DNA from: Burkholderia paludis
GTDB lineage: Bacteria > Pseudomonadota > Gammaproteobacteria > Burkholderiales > Burkholderiaceae
Assembly: GCF_000732615.1 (NCBI RefSeq)
Contig: NZ_JPGL01000012.1
Location: forward strand, 142,749 to 206,748
Direction: 5' to 3'
DNA: 64,000 nucleotides
The position numbers and the translations under genes are program-made. Under the pieces are notes generated by a model that ran no database searches, was not told where the DNA came from, and worked only from the letters and a program-made list of their open reading frames with translations. This document shows, one piece after another, positions 1 through 7,505 of this stretch. The first letter of the stretch is position 1. Every line of letters starts with the position of its first letter.

Positions 1-22
1 TTTCCGCCACCGGAGCCCGATC

Positions 23-394
23 ATGTTCGAAATCGACAAGCAATACACGCGCGAATTCATCCACACCGCCTGCGGCGGCAGCAAGCAGGCATTCCTGCCG
101 ACCAGGAACGGCAGGGTCGTGGCCGCCTGCCTGCGCGCGGACCTCAACCCGCATGCGCCCGACGTGATCCTGTGCGACGGCAGCGCGTCCGCGCGCTCGG
201 CCGGCAGGACGCTCGCCGCGCAGCGCGACGCGATCCCGGTGTTCATCCGGATGGCCACCGATGCGTACCGCTTCGTCGGCCAGTACGTCGTCAGCGAATC
301 GCTCACCGCGCCGCTCGACTGCGCGCCGTACGTACGCAACAGCGGCTTCACGCCCGCACAGATCTCGCGCGTGCTGAAGCTCAAACGCAGCTGA
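23..394 (+). CDS. hypothetical protein, 123 aa
   Basis: Small soluble basic protein of unknown function. A GGAG ribosome-binding site lies about 8 nt before the ATG, which supports this start. There is no signal peptide or membrane segment. The C-terminal third (VGQYVVSES to RVLKLKRS) contains a conserved-looking Tyr/Phe-rich segment followed by a basic helix, which could be a nucleic-acid-binding fold, but I do not recognise the family. It is followed 57 nt later by a small membrane protein on the same strand, so the two may be co-transcribed. Codon use and GC match the neighbours. Confidence 0.75.
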   Translation: MFEIDKQYTREFIHTACGGSKQAFLPTRNGRVVAACLRADLNPHAPDVILCDGSASARSAGRTLAAQRDAIPVFIRMATDAYRFVGQYVVSESLTAPLDCAPYVRNSGFTPAQISRVLKLKRS

Positions 395-401
395 CGCGCC
401 G

Positions 402-424
402 GCCGGGCGCATCCCGCGCCCGGC
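402..424 (+). terminator. GC-rich hairpin after the first gene
   Basis: A perfect 9-bp inverted repeat (GCCGGGCGC / GCGCCCGGC) with a 5-nt loop begins 8 nt after the stop codon. It is followed a few bases later by GTCTTT rather than a true T-run. It could be a weak terminator or an mRNA-stabilising hairpin. Confidence 0.3.
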
Positions 425-451
425 GCGGGCGTCTTTCATACAGGAGCAATC

Positions 452-670
452 ATGCTTGGCTTCACGTTCTGGAAACACGTGATCGGCGCGCGAACCGATG
501 CCATTCGCGACGACCGGACGATCGCGCACGACCGGCATCGCAGGATGTCGCGGACGCTCGTGCTGGCCAGCGCCGCGGTGGCGTTCGCGGCGATCGCGTT
601 CGACGCGCCCGTGATCGGCATTTCGGTGTTTCTGCTGGCGACGCTGCCGTTCGTGCTGTCGGGCACCTGA
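452..670 (+). CDS. small membrane protein, 72 aa
   Basis: The 72-residue protein has a charged N-terminal half (HDRHRRMSR) followed by a hydrophobic segment at about residues 33-70 that forms two short predicted transmembrane helices split by AFDAPV. It starts at an ATG preceded by AGGAGC at good spacing. No family is recognised. The hydrophilic N-terminus is probably cytoplasmic. It lies between an unknown gene and a ptsN-like gene, all on the plus strand, with 133 nt separating it from the latter. Confidence 0.65.
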   Translation: MLGFTFWKHVIGARTDAIRDDRTIAHDRHRRMSRTLVLASAAVAFAAIAFDAPVIGISVFLLATLPFVLSGT

Positions 671-803
671 AGCCGCGCGTGCCGGGCCCGGCATCGGCCG
701 TCGATCGATACGACATTTTAATACCGGGCCCCCGCGTCTCTGACACCGTCTTTACGCGCTTTTGTCTAGGATTTCCCTGTCATCCCGACACGGAGAAATC
801 CGC

Positions 804-1325
804 ATGCAAACGCAACAGGCCGCCGCCGGCGGCCCATCCGACCTTCCCCATCGACGCGGCGGCACGCCGTTCGCGACCCGGCTCGCGCACGCGTGTCCGC
901 CGGAGCGCATCCTGCTCGACGTGCCGGTCGAAAGCGCGATCCAGTTGTTCGACCTCGCCGCGCAGTACATCGCGCGCGGCAGCGGCGTGTCCGCCGAGCG
1001 CATCCGGACCGAGCTGACGAAGCGCGAACAGCTCGGCTCGACCGGCCTCGGCCAGGGCGTCGCGATTCCGCATGCGCGGGTCGACGGGCTCCGCTCGGCC
1101 GCCGCGCTGTTCGTGCGCGCGCTGTACCCGTTCGCGTTCAACGCGCCGGACCGCAAGCCGGTGCGCGAGTTCATCGTGCTGGTGCTGCCGAAGGAGGACG
1201 ACCGCGCGCACCTCGAACTGCTCGCCGACGCGGCGCGCTGCTTCAGCGACCGTCCGTTCCGGCAGGCGTCGCGCGATGCGCTGACGCCCGACGACATTCA
1301 CCGTCTCATGCAACGCGCGAACTGA
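804..1325 (+). CDS. PTS EIIA component, PtsN (EIIA-Ntr)-like
   Basis: A single-domain EIIA protein of the nitrogen-PTS (fructose/mannitol EIIA) superfamily, 173 aa. The phospho-acceptor His is residue 90 in GVAIPHARVDGL, the hallmark of EIIA-Ntr, and the downstream VLPKEDDRAHLELLADAA segment fits the family. The ATG at 804 follows GGAGAAATCC, whereas an in-frame start 42 nt upstream lacks a ribosome site. The first ~17 residues extend beyond usual EIIA-Ntr proteins. No EI or HPr gene is nearby and the gene is not beside rpoN, so it is a paralogue of the housekeeping ptsN. It sits 47 nt upstream of an acetylglutamate-kinase-like gene, and both families belong to nitrogen control. Confidence 0.85.
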   Translation: MQTQQAAAGGPSDLPHRRGGTPFATRLAHACPPERILLDVPVESAIQLFDLAAQYIARGSGVSAERIRTELTKREQLGSTGLGQGVAIPHARVDGLRSAAALFVRALYPFAFNAPDRKPVREFIVLVLPKEDDRAHLELLADAARCFSDRPFRQASRDALTPDDIHRLMQRAN

Positions 1326-1372
1326 CGCCGCACGGCGCGGCGACAGGCCCCTCTTCATTACTTCGGATTCCC

Positions 1373-2266
1373 ATGTTCCCAGACCCTGAAAGTCCCATTC
1401 CGACCTCGCGGCGCGTCGCCGGCCTGGCCCGCTCGCTGCCGTTCATGCAGGCGCTGCACGGGCAGACCGTCGTCATCGTCGACGGCGGCGCGACGAACGA
1501 CGCGCGCGCGCGCCAGTCGCTCGCGCAGGACGTCGCGCTGCTCGCACTCACCGGCGTGCGTCCGATCGTGATCCAGGGCGTGCCGGCCGCGTCCGGCACG
1601 CCGTCGATCCACGTCGTGCACGCCGAGATGGCGGGCGTCAATCATGAACTGGTGCGCCTGATCGGCAGTCACGGCGCGAGGGCGATCGGCATCGACGGCC
1701 ACGACGGCGGCCTGCTGGTCGCGAGCGCGGAATCCGGCTGCGACGGCACGGGCGCGGTCGCCCGGTTCGACGGCGCCGCGCTGGATGCGTTTCTCGCGAA
1801 CGGGCTGGTGCCCGTCGTGATGCCGGTCGCCCCGGACGACGGAGGCCGCGATCGCCTGCTGCGCCCGGAACGGCTCGGCAGCCTGTTCGCGCAGCGCACC
1901 GGCGCCGTCACGCTGGTGATGATGGTGAACGGCACGCTGCTGGGCGAACTCGGCGAACTGGCGGGGCTGTACGGCATCACCGAGCTCGAGCAATGGCTTG
2001 CCGAGCATCCGGCGGCGGCGGCGGCCCCGTGCGTGCGGGACGCGCTCGATGCGCTCGCGCACGGCGTGCAGAACGTCCATCTCGCCGATCTCGGGCAACC
2101 CGAATCGCTGATCGACGAACTGTTGACGGAGGAAGGATCGGGGGTGGTGTTCTGCCGGCGCGGCAACACCGACCTGCTGTCGGAAACCCGCCGCTACTTC
2201 GCGGATTCGGCCAGCGTGCTGCGCGACGGCTTCAGCGTCGAGCAGAAGCAGGTCGTGCGTTTCTGA
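1373..2266 (+). CDS. degenerate acetylglutamate kinase (ArgB) paralogue
   Basis: An amino-acid-kinase-fold protein of 297 aa that resembles ArgB along its length: LPFMQALHGQTVVIVDGG at the N-terminus, the NHELVRLIGSHGARAIGI block, and NVHLADLGQPESLIDELLTEEGSG near the C-terminus. Catalytic positions are eroded. The P-loop-like IKYGG of ArgB reads VIVDGG, so the ATP-contacting Lys is lost. The GGGPQI substrate loop is replaced by QGVPAASGT, and the N/D nucleotide-binding block around residues 160-190 is not conserved. It is therefore probably not a working kinase. A regulatory or ligand-binding role is possible, but that is inference. It follows the ptsN-like gene on the same strand. The ATG at 1373 has only a weak ribosome site. 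Confidence 0.8.
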   Translation: MFPDPESPIPTSRRVAGLARSLPFMQALHGQTVVIVDGGATNDARARQSLAQDVALLALTGVRPIVIQGVPAASGTPSIHVVHAEMAGVNHELVRLIGSHGARAIGIDGHDGGLLVASAESGCDGTGAVARFDGAALDAFLANGLVPVVMPVAPDDGGRDRLLRPERLGSLFAQRTGAVTLVMMVNGTLLGELGELAGLYGITELEQWLAEHPAAAAAPCVRDALDALAHGVQNVHLADLGQPESLIDELLTEEGSGVVFCRRGNTDLLSETRRYFADSASVLRDGFSVEQKQVVRF

Positions 2267-2282
2267 CCGCGCGGCCATGAAG

Positions 2283-2316
2283 CGCCGGCGGCGACCCTTG
2301 CGGGCCGCCGCCGGCG
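2283..2316. terminator. intergenic GC hairpin between convergent genes
   Basis: An 11-bp perfect inverted repeat (CGCCGGCGGCG / CGCCGCCGGCG) with a 12-nt loop fills the 57-nt gap between two convergent genes. There is no T-run on either strand. It is probably a shared transcript-end structure. Confidence 0.35.
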
Positions 2317-2323
2317 GACGGCC

Positions 2324-4336
2324 TCAGCGACGCGTCGCCAGACGCCGCACGACGCGCACCAGCGCATCGACCTCGTCGCACGTGTTGTAGAACGCGAGCG
2401 ACGGCCGCACCGTGGCCTCGAGCCCGAAACGCCGCAGGATCGGCTGCGCGCAGTGATGCCCCGAGCGCACCGCGATGCCCTCTTCGTTCAGCGCCTGCCC
2501 GACCTCCTCGGTCTCGTAGCCCTTCAGCACGAACGACAGCACGCTCGCCTTGTCGCGCGCGGTGCCGACCAGCCGCACGCCCGGCACCGGCGCGAGCACG
2601 CTCGTCGCATACGCGAGCAGGTCGTGCTCGTAGCGCGCGATGTTCTCGATGCCGATCCGGCTCACGTAGTCGAGCGCGGCGCCGAGCCCCACCGCATCCG
2701 CGATGTTGCCGGTGCCGGCCTCGAAGCGGTTCGGCGGCGGCTGGAACACCGTGCGCTCGAACGTCACGTCCGCGATCATGTTGCCGCCGCCCTGCCAGGG
2801 CGGCATGTCGTCGAGGATCGCGCGCTTGCCGTACACGACGCCGATCCCGGTCGGCCCGTAGATCTTGTGCCCGGAGAACACGAAGAAATCCGCATCGAGC
2901 GCCTGCACGTCCACGCGCATGTGCGAGATCGACTGCGCCCCGTCGACCAGCGCCTTCGCGCCCGCGCGATGCGCAAGCTCGACGATCTCCTTCACCGGCA
3001 CGACCGTGCCGAGCGCGTTCGACACCTGCGTGACGGACACGATCTTCGTGCGGTCGTTGAGCAGCTTCCGGTATTCGTCGAGCAGAACCTGCCCCGAATC
3101 GTCGACCGGAATCACGCGCAGCTTCGCCCCCTTCTGCGCGGCAAGCTGCTGCCACGGCACGATGTTCGCGTGATGCTCGAGATGCGACACGACGATCTCG
3201 TCGCCTTCGCCGACGTTCTGCACGCCCCAGCTCTTCGCGATCAGGTTGATCGCCTCGGTCGTGCCGCGCACGAACACGATCTCGTCCGGCGACGAAGCGC
3301 CGATGAAGCGTTGCACGGTTTCCCGCGCGTGCTCGTACGCATCCGTCGCGCGGCCGGCCAGCGCATGCGCGGCGCGGTGGATGTTCGAGTTCTCGTGCGC
3401 ATAGAAATACGCGAGCCGGTCGATCACCGCCTGCGGCTTGTGCGTCGTCGCCGCGTTGTCGAACCACACGAGCTGCTTGCCGTTCACGCGCTCCTGCAGG
3501 ATCGGGAAATCGCGGCGGATCGCGTTGACGTCGAACGGCGGGTGCGCGCCGCCCGCCAGGGCGTGCGGCTCGGCGGCCCGTGCGTCGTCGATGAAGTAGC
3601 GCGGCACGTCCGTTCCCGGCGTGCGTGCGGACGGCGCGTCGCGACGCACCGCCAGCAGTTCGCGCAGCGCCTCCTCGCCCGGCAGCCCGAACGCTTCCGG
3701 CGACGCCAGGCCGTGCGACGGCACGACGATGTCCTGCGGCGTGGCCTGCCAGCCCTGCCGCGTACCGTCGGTGAAGTAGTACGGCGACGCGGCGGCCGGC
3801 GCGGCCTTCGCGCCCTCCTCCACGGTCACCGCATTCGCCTGCGGCACGCCGAGCGCCGCGCCGCCGATACGCGGCTCCAGCGCCGGCGCGATCGTCACCA
3901 CGCTGTCGGGCAAACCGTTCTGCGCGGCCGCATGCGGCGCGAGCGCGGGCACGCGGTTGCCGAGCGACAGCACGTGAGTCGGCGCCGACGGCGCGAGGTT
4001 CGCACCGGCCACCTTCCCCTGCGGCGGCGCGAAGCCCGGCACGCCCGTGCCCGTGCCGCCCGGCCCCGCGAGCGGCGAGCCGGCCGGTGCAGGATTGCTC
4101 ACCGACGCGAGGATCGGCGCAGCCGCCGGCAGCGCCGACGGCACGCCGCCGACCGCCCCGCTGCCCGCCGACACCTCGGGCGCGGTAGCCTGCCCCGGCG
4201 GCGTCGCGAAGAACTCGGACGCGAGCCGCGCGAGCATCGCCGGGTCGGGCAGGCCGGCCGGCAACGGCGGCGCGTGCGGCAACGCGGGTGCGTCGCCGCC
4301 CAGGCCCGGATTAACGGTAGGTGTCGGGATAGTCAT
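2324..4336 (-). CDS. encapsulin-cargo cysteine desulfurase with long disordered N-terminal extension
   Basis: A SufS-type (group II) PLP cysteine desulfurase of 670 aa, against about 406 for ordinary SufS. The catalytic domain starts near residue 268 (FDVNAIRRDFPILQE). PLP Lys is in FFVFSGHKIYGP (about residue 491) and the persulfide-accepting Cys is in RSGHHCAQPILRR (about residue 629). Residues 1-265 are Pro/Ala/Gly-rich and predicted disordered, with islands such as PDPAMLARLASEFFA, YYFTDGTRQGW and GLPGEEALRELL. In family 2A encapsulins such an extension targets the desulfurase into the shell. The ATG at 4336 lies inside the end of the shell gene (26-nt overlap), implying translational coupling; in-frame ATGs at 4360 and 4378 are less likely. 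Predicted job: removing sulfur from cysteine inside the capsid and storing it. Confidence 0.93.
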   Translation of the reverse strand: MTIPTPTVNPGLGGDAPALPHAPPLPAGLPDPAMLARLASEFFATPPGQATAPEVSAGSGAVGGVPSALPAAAPILASVSNPAPAGSPLAGPGGTGTGVPGFAPPQGKVAGANLAPSAPTHVLSLGNRVPALAPHAAAQNGLPDSVVTIAPALEPRIGGAALGVPQANAVTVEEGAKAAPAAASPYYFTDGTRQGWQATPQDIVVPSHGLASPEAFGLPGEEALRELLAVRRDAPSARTPGTDVPRYFIDDARAAEPHALAGGAHPPFDVNAIRRDFPILQERVNGKQLVWFDNAATTHKPQAVIDRLAYFYAHENSNIHRAAHALAGRATDAYEHARETVQRFIGASSPDEIVFVRGTTEAINLIAKSWGVQNVGEGDEIVVSHLEHHANIVPWQQLAAQKGAKLRVIPVDDSGQVLLDEYRKLLNDRTKIVSVTQVSNALGTVVPVKEIVELAHRAGAKALVDGAQSISHMRVDVQALDADFFVFSGHKIYGPTGIGVVYGKRAILDDMPPWQGGGNMIADVTFERTVFQPPPNRFEAGTGNIADAVGLGAALDYVSRIGIENIARYEHDLLAYATSVLAPVPGVRLVGTARDKASVLSFVLKGYETEEVGQALNEEGIAVRSGHHCAQPILRRFGLEATVRPSLAFYNTCDEVDALVRVVRRLATRR

Positions 4337-5243
4337 GGTACTTGGCGATTTCGACGTCATCGAGGACAGCCAGCGCATCCGGCGAATGGACCGCGAGCGA
4401 GCAGTACAGCGAGATCAGGTACGACGCGATCGCCTGATTGTTGATCCCCATGAAGCGCACCGACAGGCCCGGGCCCTGTTCGCCGGCCACGCCCGGCTGA
4501 TACAGGCCGACGACGCCCTGCCGCTTGTCGCCGACGCGCAGCAGCAGGATCTTGGTCTTGCCGTCCGCGACCGGCACCTTGTCCGACGGGATCAGCGGAA
4601 TGCCGCGCCACGTGATGAACTGCGAACCGAACAGGCTGACCGTCGGCGGCGGCACGCCGCGCCGCGTGCATTCGCGGCCGAACGCGGCGATCGCGAGCGG
4701 GTGCGTGAGGAAGAACGCCGGTTCCTTCCACACCTTGGTCAGCAGTTCGTCGAGATCGTCCGGCGTCGGCGCGCCCGTCAGCGGGAAGATCCGCTGTTCG
4801 TCGGTCACGTTCGCGAGCAGCCCGTAGTCCGGGTTGTTGATCAACTGGCTTTCCTGCAGCTCCTTGATCGTCTCGATCGTCAGGCGCAGCTGTTCCTTGA
4901 TCTGGTCGTGCGGGCTGCTGTACAGGTCGGAGATCCGCGTATGCACGTCGAGCACCGTGCTCACCGCGTTCAGGAAATACTCGCGCGGCTGCTCTTCGTA
5001 GGGCACGAAGGTCTGCGGCAGCACGCTTTCGTCCTCGAGCTGCGTGCATGCGGCGCGCACGGCTTCCGGGTTCTTCACCTGGTTCAGGCGATAGATGCCG
5101 GCCTCGACCGGCACCCATTGCAGCAGATGGGTCAACCAGCGCGGCGTGATCGTGGAAAGCTGCGGGACGGTCTTGGTAGCGTTCGCTAGTTGGCGGGCGG
5201 CGTGATCGCTCAGCGCAGCCGTGCCGCTTGCAACGGTCGACAT
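4311..5243 (-). CDS. srpI: family 2A encapsulin shell protein (SrpI-like)
   Basis: An HK97-fold nanocompartment shell protein, 310 aa, the usual length for family 2A. The sequence matches the SrpI group, once annotated as major membrane protein I: PRWLTHLLQWVPVEAGIYRLN near the N-terminus, DVHTRISDLYSSPHDQIKEQLRLT in the middle, and a C-terminal region with GVVGLYQPG and the ending HDYPDTYR. The ATG has a GGAG site 8 nt upstream. It is cytoplasmic and self-assembles into an icosahedral shell. The next gene overlaps it by 26 nt and encodes its predicted cargo. A 137-nt gap separates it from the XRE regulator upstream and holds a 13-bp element shared with the operon's first promoter. Confidence 0.93.
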   Translation of the reverse strand: MSTVASGTAALSDHAARQLANATKTVPQLSTITPRWLTHLLQWVPVEAGIYRLNQVKNPEAVRAACTQLEDESVLPQTFVPYEEQPREYFLNAVSTVLDVHTRISDLYSSPHDQIKEQLRLTIETIKELQESQLINNPDYGLLANVTDEQRIFPLTGAPTPDDLDELLTKVWKEPAFFLTHPLAIAAFGRECTRRGVPPPTVSLFGSQFITWRGIPLIPSDKVPVADGKTKILLLRVGDKRQGVVGLYQPGVAGEQGPGLSVRFMGINNQAIASYLISLYCSLAVHSPDALAVLDDVEIAKYHDYPDTYR

Positions 5244-5330
5244 GTGTAGCTCCGGGTTCTTAAGATGAAAAACGGGATTGCTTATGACGCTGGGTGATTA
5301 TCGGAAGCGCGCGCCCGCCGGCTCAACATG

Positions 5331-5343
5331 CTATAGCCGTCAA
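5331..5343 (-). promoter_or_regulatory. shared 13-bp element, copy 2 (upstream of encapsulin)
   Basis: TTGACGGCTATAG (minus-strand reading) occurs here, about 90 nt before the encapsulin ATG. It recurs identically about 75 nt before the rhodanese ATG at 7118-7130, in the same orientation. The position and exact repetition suggest an operator or promoter core used by both transcription units, perhaps bound by the XRE protein encoded between them. Which protein binds it is inference. Confidence 0.5.
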
Positions 5344-5380
5344 GTCGCGCGCAACCGAAAGGGAAATGAAACAGGCGGCG

Positions 5381-5602
5381 TCAGGTGACGTAGGCGCCCG
5401 GCAACAGCGTCGAGATCGACACGTCGAACGCCCGCGCGAGCTTGTCGGCCGTGACGATCGACGCGATCGCCTCGCCGCGCTCGATCTCGCCGACGTACGA
5501 GCGGTTCAGCCCCGCATGCTCGGCAAGCTGCTCCTGCGACCACGTGCGCGCTTCGCGCATCTTGCGCACGGTGGCGCCGAAGTGATGAATGAGATCGCTC
5601 AT
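5381..5602 (-). CDS. XRE-family HTH regulator, 73 aa
   Basis: A single Cro/C1-type helix-turn-helix domain with almost nothing else. The scaffold VRKMREARTWSQEQLAEHAGLNRSYVGEIERG and LARAFDVSISTLLPG is textbook XRE, with the recognition helix around residues 32-42. Its ATG overlaps the stop of the serine acetyltransferase gene (ATGA), so the two are translationally coupled. Lying inside the encapsulin locus, it probably controls the locus in response to sulfur or cysteine status, but no sensor domain is visible. The gene is followed by a 137-nt gap with a putative operator before the shell gene. Confidence 0.85.
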   Translation of the reverse strand: MSDLIHHFGATVRKMREARTWSQEQLAEHAGLNRSYVGEIERGEAIASIVTADKLARAFDVSISTLLPGAYVT

Positions 5603-6549
5603 GACGCCACCTGTGCAACGGAAACCGGTTCCGCCGGCACGCGCGGCGCGGCGCTCGCCTCGCTGCGCAGCACGGCCTGGGTCACATTCGCGCCGGGCGG
5701 CACATCCTGCGTCAGCCACACGTTGCCGCCGATCACCGCGCCGCGCCCGATCGTCACGCGGCCGAGGATCGTCGCGCCCGCGTAGATCACCACGTCGTCC
5801 TCGACGATCGGATGACGGGCGAGCCCTTTCTCCAGATGGCCGGCCGCATCGCGCGGGAACCGCTTCGCGCCGAGCGTGACCGCCTGGTACACGCGCACGC
5901 GCTCGCCGATGATCGCCGTCTCGCCGATCACGACACCCGTGCCGTGGTCGATGAAGAAGCCGCCGCCGATACGCGCGCCCGGATGGATGTCGATGCCCGT
6001 TTCCGCATGCGCCTGCTCGGCGATGATCCGCGCGAGCAGCGGCAGCCCGAGCCCGTACAGTTCGTGCGCGAGCCGGTGATGGATCATCGCGAGGATGCCC
6101 GGGTAGCACAGCAGCACCTCGTCGACGCTGCCGGCCGCCGGATCGCCGTGGAATGCGGCCAGCACGTCGCTGTCGAGCAGCCGGCGAATCTCGGGGAGGC
6201 GGGCGGCGAACGCCTGCACCACCTCCGATGCGGGCTCGTCGACCGTTCCCGCCGCGCTGCGCTGGCGCGCCGCGTAGCGCAGCTCCAGCGTCACCTGCGC
6301 GAGCAGCGCGTTCAGTGCCGCATCGAGCGCATGCGCCACGTAAAAGTTCTCGCTCTCCTGGCGCAGGTCCGGCGGCCCGAGCCGCATCGGAAACAGCACG
6401 CCTTTCAGCGCGCCGACGATCTGCGCGAGCGCCTCGCGCGCCGGCAGGTCGCGCCCGCCCGGTTCGAGCGAGCGGCGCTGCTTCTCGCGCCACGCACGGC
6501 GCACGGTCTGGAGCGACTGGACAATTTCGGCGATATCGAATGCGGCCAT
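5599..6549 (-). CDS. serine O-acetyltransferase (EpsC/CysE-type)
   Basis: Makes O-acetylserine from serine and acetyl-CoA, the committed step to cysteine. The protein is 316 aa. It has an N-terminal helical region (1-150), then a left-handed beta-helix of hexapeptide repeats from HPGARIGGGFFIDHGTGVVIGETAIIG, with catalytic His residues in HAETGIDIHPGA and IDHGTG. It resembles the SrpH/EpsC branch linked to family 2A encapsulins more than housekeeping CysE. It starts 27 nt after the rhodanese stop and overlaps the XRE start. Supplying a cysteine precursor beside a cysteine desulfurase suggests that the locus drives sulfur through cysteine into the capsid. Confidence 0.92.
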   Translation of the reverse strand: MAAFDIAEIVQSLQTVRRAWREKQRRSLEPGGRDLPAREALAQIVGALKGVLFPMRLGPPDLRQESENFYVAHALDAALNALLAQVTLELRYAARQRSAAGTVDEPASEVVQAFAARLPEIRRLLDSDVLAAFHGDPAAGSVDEVLLCYPGILAMIHHRLAHELYGLGLPLLARIIAEQAHAETGIDIHPGARIGGGFFIDHGTGVVIGETAIIGERVRVYQAVTLGAKRFPRDAAGHLEKGLARHPIVEDDVVIYAGATILGRVTIGRGAVIGGNVWLTQDVPPGANVTQAVLRSEASAAPRVPAEPVSVAQVAS

Positions 6550-6576
6550 CTGCGTGTTCCCCGTTCCGCTCGCCGA

Positions 6577-7047
6577 TCAGTCCTGCACCCAGGGCAGGCC
6601 GTGGCGCCGCCAGCCGTTGCGGCCGCCGCGGTGCTGCTGCTCGTCGAGGTCGCCCTCGAAACCCTCGAGTACGTTGAACACCTGCGTGAAGCCCGCCTTG
6701 GTCGCGGCCTCCGCCGCCTGCGCGGAACGGTTGCCGCTGCGGCACAGCAGCAGCACGACGGCATCCTTGCCCGTCTTCGCTTCGAGTTCGCGCGCGAAAC
6801 GCGGATTGCGGGTCAGGCTCGTACCGGTTGCCCACGGTACGTGCAGCGATTCCGGCACGTGGCCGACGAACTTGCGCTCCTCTGCGGTGCGCACGTCGAC
6901 CAGCACGGCATCGCCGGCGGAAAACAGCGCCCATGCGGCTTCGGGCGCCACGCCGCCCGCGTAGGGCGTGCCGGCTGCGGCGGCGGCCGCGCGGGCGTCT
7001 TCGAGCGCCTGCTGCGCGGTGGTTCGTTCTTCCAATGCATACGTCAT
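6577..7047 (-). CDS. rhodanese-domain sulfurtransferase
   Basis: A single-domain rhodanese, 156 aa. The active-site loop is LLLCRSGNRSAQAA with catalytic Cys102, and the CH2A-like DVRTAEERKFVGHVPESLHVPW precedes it. It likely moves persulfide sulfur between carriers in the cytoplasm. AAGGAAG 5 nt before the ATG at 7047 fixes the start; a longer in-frame reading upstream has no ribosome site. It is the first gene of the five-gene encapsulin cluster and so probably reads from the promoter region around 7050-7140. Confidence 0.9.
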   Translation of the reverse strand: MTYALEERTTAQQALEDARAAAAAAGTPYAGGVAPEAAWALFSAGDAVLVDVRTAEERKFVGHVPESLHVPWATGTSLTRNPRFARELEAKTGKDAVVLLLCRSGNRSAQAAEAATKAGFTQVFNVLEGFEGDLDEQQHRGGRNGWRRHGLPWVQD

Positions 7048-7117
7048 GACGCTTCCTTGTCCTTGTATATTGGTATGACAAAAACCTGGGAGGCGGCCCG
7101 TGCAGCTGTTGTGCAGT

Positions 7118-7130
7118 CTATAGCCGTCAA
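7118..7130 (-). promoter_or_regulatory. shared 13-bp element, copy 1 (upstream of rhodanese)
   Basis: Exact copy of TTGACGGCTATAG (minus strand), 71-83 nt upstream of the rhodanese ATG. See the second copy at 5331-5343. TTGACG resembles a -35 hexamer, but no good -10 sits 17 nt downstream, so an operator or activator site is as likely as a promoter core. Confidence 0.5.
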
Positions 7131-7384
7131 CGTCACTATGCGAGTGCGCTACGGGAAGCAGAACCAATAAAAATTCATTTCCTAATCAGCGTCGGGAGAT
7201 AGGCAATCGCAGAGGCGAACAATCGCGTGCACTGTTGCATGGCGAGACGTCAGGACGATGAAAAGGGCCGGATGGCATGCAGCCGTCCGGGGAGGACGGC
7301 ACGCGCGGAATCGCCGGGCGGGATCCCGCGGGATGAAACGCCGGCTTGCCGGGACAAGCTTGCAGTCACTTCATGATTGCATCC

Positions 7385-7456
7385 GGCGTTTCGGCGTTTC
7401 GGCGTTTCGGCGTTTCGGCGTTTCGGCGTTTCGGCGCTTCGGCGCTTCGGCGCTTC
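7385..7456 (+). repeat. nine tandem 8-bp units GGCGYTTC
   Basis: Six GGCGTTTC units run directly into three GGCGCTTC units, followed by GCGC. The array lies 49 nt beyond the stop of the exported hydrolase (minus strand), in non-coding DNA. Exact tandem units of this length are prone to copy-number change by slippage. Confidence 0.9.
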
Positions 7457-7505
7457 GCGCCCCGCCCGCGCCACGCGACCGTCCGGCCGCGCGACATCGC
7501 ACCGC

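Larger units (their letters stand above)
7048..7505. other. intergenic region: encapsulin promoter and tandem repeat
   Basis: No gene is supported in these 458 nt between two minus-strand genes. The lower part carries the presumed promoter of the encapsulin operon with the 13-bp element, and is AT-richer than its surroundings. The upper part holds the 8-bp tandem array. Confidence 0.6.

Noticed and set aside
2453..4444. 663-codon plus-strand frame across the desulfurase
   Set aside because: Arg/His-rich composition typical of antisense frames in GC-rich genes; the minus strand encodes an unmistakable SufS domain.
5338..5343. TTGACG of the 13-bp element as a sigma-70 -35 box
   Set aside because: No acceptable -10 hexamer stands 16-18 nt downstream at either copy, so I call it only a shared regulatory element.
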